The notes under the pieces were generated by a model. The model had not been told where the DNA came from. It searched no databases and was given only the letters and a program-made list of their open reading frames with translations. A stretch of DNA of 64,000 nucleotides. It comes from Bifidobacteriaceae bacterium (GTDB lineage Bacteria; Actinomycetota; Actinomycetes; Actinomycetales; Bifidobacteriaceae). Shown here piece by piece: positions 62,535-64,000 of the stretch. The position numbers were made by a program, and so were the translations under genes. Location: the NCBI GenBank assembly GCA_022650895.1, contig JALCQC010000008.1:1-64000 (forward strand). The letters run 5' to 3'. Positions within the stretch are counted from its first letter, which is position 1; each line of letters opens with the position of its first letter.

Positions 62535-63980
62535 TCACGCGTTCGTTTCGGCGTCCGCCACACCGATGTCACCGGCGTAGTCGACGTCCTTGGTCTCCTT
62601 GGTGAGGATCAGCGAGATGAGGGTGAGAACGGAGGCCGCCGCCAGATACACGCCCACCATCCAGGTGCTGCCACCGGCAGCATTCCACAGCGCCACTGCG
62701 ATGATCGGCGCGAGAGCCGCACCCAGAATCGAGCTGACATTGTAGGCGATGGCGGAACCGGTGTACCGCACGTTGGTCGGGAACATCTCGGGAAGCAGCG
62801 CGCCCATCGGCCCGAAAGTGATGCCCATGAGGATGAAGCCCACGATCAGGAAGATCTCCACCATCACGGTGCCGAAGGGGGTACCCGACTTGCCGTCGAG
62901 GAAGAGCGGGAAGGCAAGACCGAAGGCGATGATGACTGCGGTGACGCCGATCAGTAGTTTGCGCCGCCCCATGGAATCCGCAAGCGGCCCCGAGATAAGG
63001 GTGAACGCGCCGAAGAAGACCACGCCGATGATCTGCATCAGAACGAAATCGGTATAGGAGATGCCAAGGCCTGCAGGGCTTGCGTCCGCCGCTGCCGTTC
63101 CGAAGGTCAGGCTGAAGCTCGTCATGAGATAGAAGAGGACATACGTCGCCAGCATGGCGAAGGTTCCCAGCACGACGGCCTTGAAGTGGTGATGCAGGGT
63201 GTCTGACAGCGGCGATTTCACGATGGCTCCGCGCTTCTGTGCCTCGCGGAAGGTCTCCGACTCAACCAGCTTCATGCGCACCCAGAGACCGATTGCCACC
63301 ATGACAGAAGAGAAGATGAACGGAATGCGCCATCCCCAGCTCAGGAACGCCTCAGACTGCATGAGTTGGCTGGTGGGGTGCGGTAGGGCGTAGTTGATGA
63401 CGAGGAACAGGCCATTCGCGATGATGAAGCCGATCGGAGCGCCTAGCTGTGGGAACGTCCCGTACAGTGCGCGCTTGTTCGCCGGCGCATTTTCCGTAGC
63501 CACCAGAGCCGCACCCGACCACTCGCCGCCGAGGGCAAATCCCTGCGTTAGGCGCAGGATGAGCAGCACGACGGGGGCGATGATGCCGACCTGATCGTAG
63601 GTGGGAAGAAACCCGATAACAAAGGTTGCGATACCCATCGTCAGCAGCGACGCCACCAGCGTTGCCTTGCGACCACGTTTATCACCCATGTGGCCGAAGA
63701 AAATGGCACCGACCGGGCGAGCGACCATCGCCGCCCCGAACACGGCAAAGGAGGCCAGCAGTGCGGTCACGCTATTGCCGACGGGGAAGAAGAGCTTCGG
63801 GAAAACGAGAACGGCGGCAGTCGCATAAACGTAGAAATCGTAGAATTCGATGGTGGTTCCGGCCAGACTCGCCGCAATGATGCGGGCCGGGGAGTTGAGC
63901 GGAGCGCTGGCAGTCTCAGCCACAGTTGCAGTGGCGGAAGCCGCGTAGGAGTGCTCCGATTCAGATGTAATTTCGGACAT
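62535..63980 (-). CDS. MFS transporter, metabolite:H+ symporter (MHS) family
   Basis: A 481-residue 12-helix transporter. N-terminal A-A-S-L-A-G-T-T-I-E-F-Y-D-F-Y-V-Y, then F-G-H-M-G-D-K-R-G-R-K and the family's L-R-L-T-Q-G-F-A-L-G-G-E-W-S-G-A mark the MHS group (ProP, ShiA, KgtP). These import organic acids or osmolytes with protons; the substrate is not predictable. GAGGGAAA precedes the ATG at 63980. The sequence looks intact, ending 20 bases inside the window edge. Confidence 0.93.
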   Translation of the reverse strand: MSEITSESEHSYAASATATVAETASAPLNSPARIIAASLAGTTIEFYDFYVYATAAVLVFPKLFFPVGNSVTALLASFAVFGAAMVARPVGAIFFGHMGDKRGRKATLVASLLTMGIATFVIGFLPTYDQVGIIAPVVLLILRLTQGFALGGEWSGAALVATENAPANKRALYGTFPQLGAPIGFIIANGLFLVINYALPHPTSQLMQSEAFLSWGWRIPFIFSSVMVAIGLWVRMKLVESETFREAQKRGAIVKSPLSDTLHHHFKAVVLGTFAMLATYVLFYLMTSFSLTFGTAAADASPAGLGISYTDFVLMQIIGVVFFGAFTLISGPLADSMGRRKLLIGVTAVIIAFGLAFPLFLDGKSGTPFGTVMVEIFLIVGFILMGITFGPMGALLPEMFPTNVRYTGSAIAYNVSSILGAALAPIIAVALWNAAGGSTWMVGVYLAAASVLTLISLILTKETKDVDYAGDIGVADAETNA

Positions 63981-64000
63981 TTTCCCTCAATGAAATGGAC

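Overview
The window looks like a chromosomal segment from an actinobacterium of the Bifidobacteriaceae (Bifidobacterium or a close relative such as Parascardovia). This is an inference. It rests on high but not extreme G+C, an FruEKFG-type sugar ABC transporter, several LacI regulators beside CUT1 sugar importers that lack their own ATPase, a ppk-mutT1 pair, a Tad pilus locus, and thiamine salvage genes (thiM-thiE-thiD-thiD/tenA) behind a TPP riboswitch. No rRNA, CRISPR array, insertion sequence or prophage was seen.

Layout. 1-1.3 kb: end of a Tad/Flp pilus operon (tadA partial, tadZ), then an intergenic promoter and strong terminator that may frame a small RNA. 2-10 kb: ppk, mutT1-like Nudix/phosphatase, an unknown gene, a marR-MFS drug-efflux operon with a palindromic operator, and a GH3 lipoprotein. 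10.3-11.2 kb: a low-complexity one-TM protein and tRNA-Lys(UUU). 11.7-15.6 kb: an accessory block next to the tRNA, with a HipA-like kinase overlapping a Fic/Doc-like gene, an AlpA-like HTH protein, and an A/T-rich orphan membrane protein with a palindrome-rich promoter. 15.6-23.9 kb: YihY, MoxR, a 1386-residue DUF58-transglutaminase fusion, SRAP and an SDR. 24-36 kb: the fruEKFG-like operon, another SDR, a CUT1 sugar importer with its LacI regulator and two matching operators, and MgtC. 36.4-44.5 kb: NmrA-like and YwiC-like proteins, a heterodimeric ABC exporter, an acetyltransferase and an orphan peptide-binding lipoprotein. 44.5-50.3 kb: the thiamine salvage operon, flanked on both sides by repeat-rich DNA that carries two diverged copies of a 125-137 bp inverted-repeat element. 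50.4-64 kb: MFS, DUF4186, an amino acid permease, a LacI-controlled CUT1 importer with a GH31 alpha-xylosidase/glucosidase, another permease, and an MHS-family MFS transporter.

How it fits together. The segment is dominated by carbohydrate and amino acid uptake typical of a saccharolytic commensal. In all three sugar importer operons a stable hairpin separates the binding-protein gene from the next gene downstream (the ATPase in the fru operon, a permease in the other two), a likely means of making excess binding protein. The thi operon salvages thiazole and pyrimidine and contains no de novo thiC or thiG. The parts least explained by known families are the HipA-Fic-AlpA-membrane protein block, the inverted-repeat element family and minisatellite around the thi operon, and a hidden second reading frame with strong coding character inside the DUF58-transglutaminase gene.
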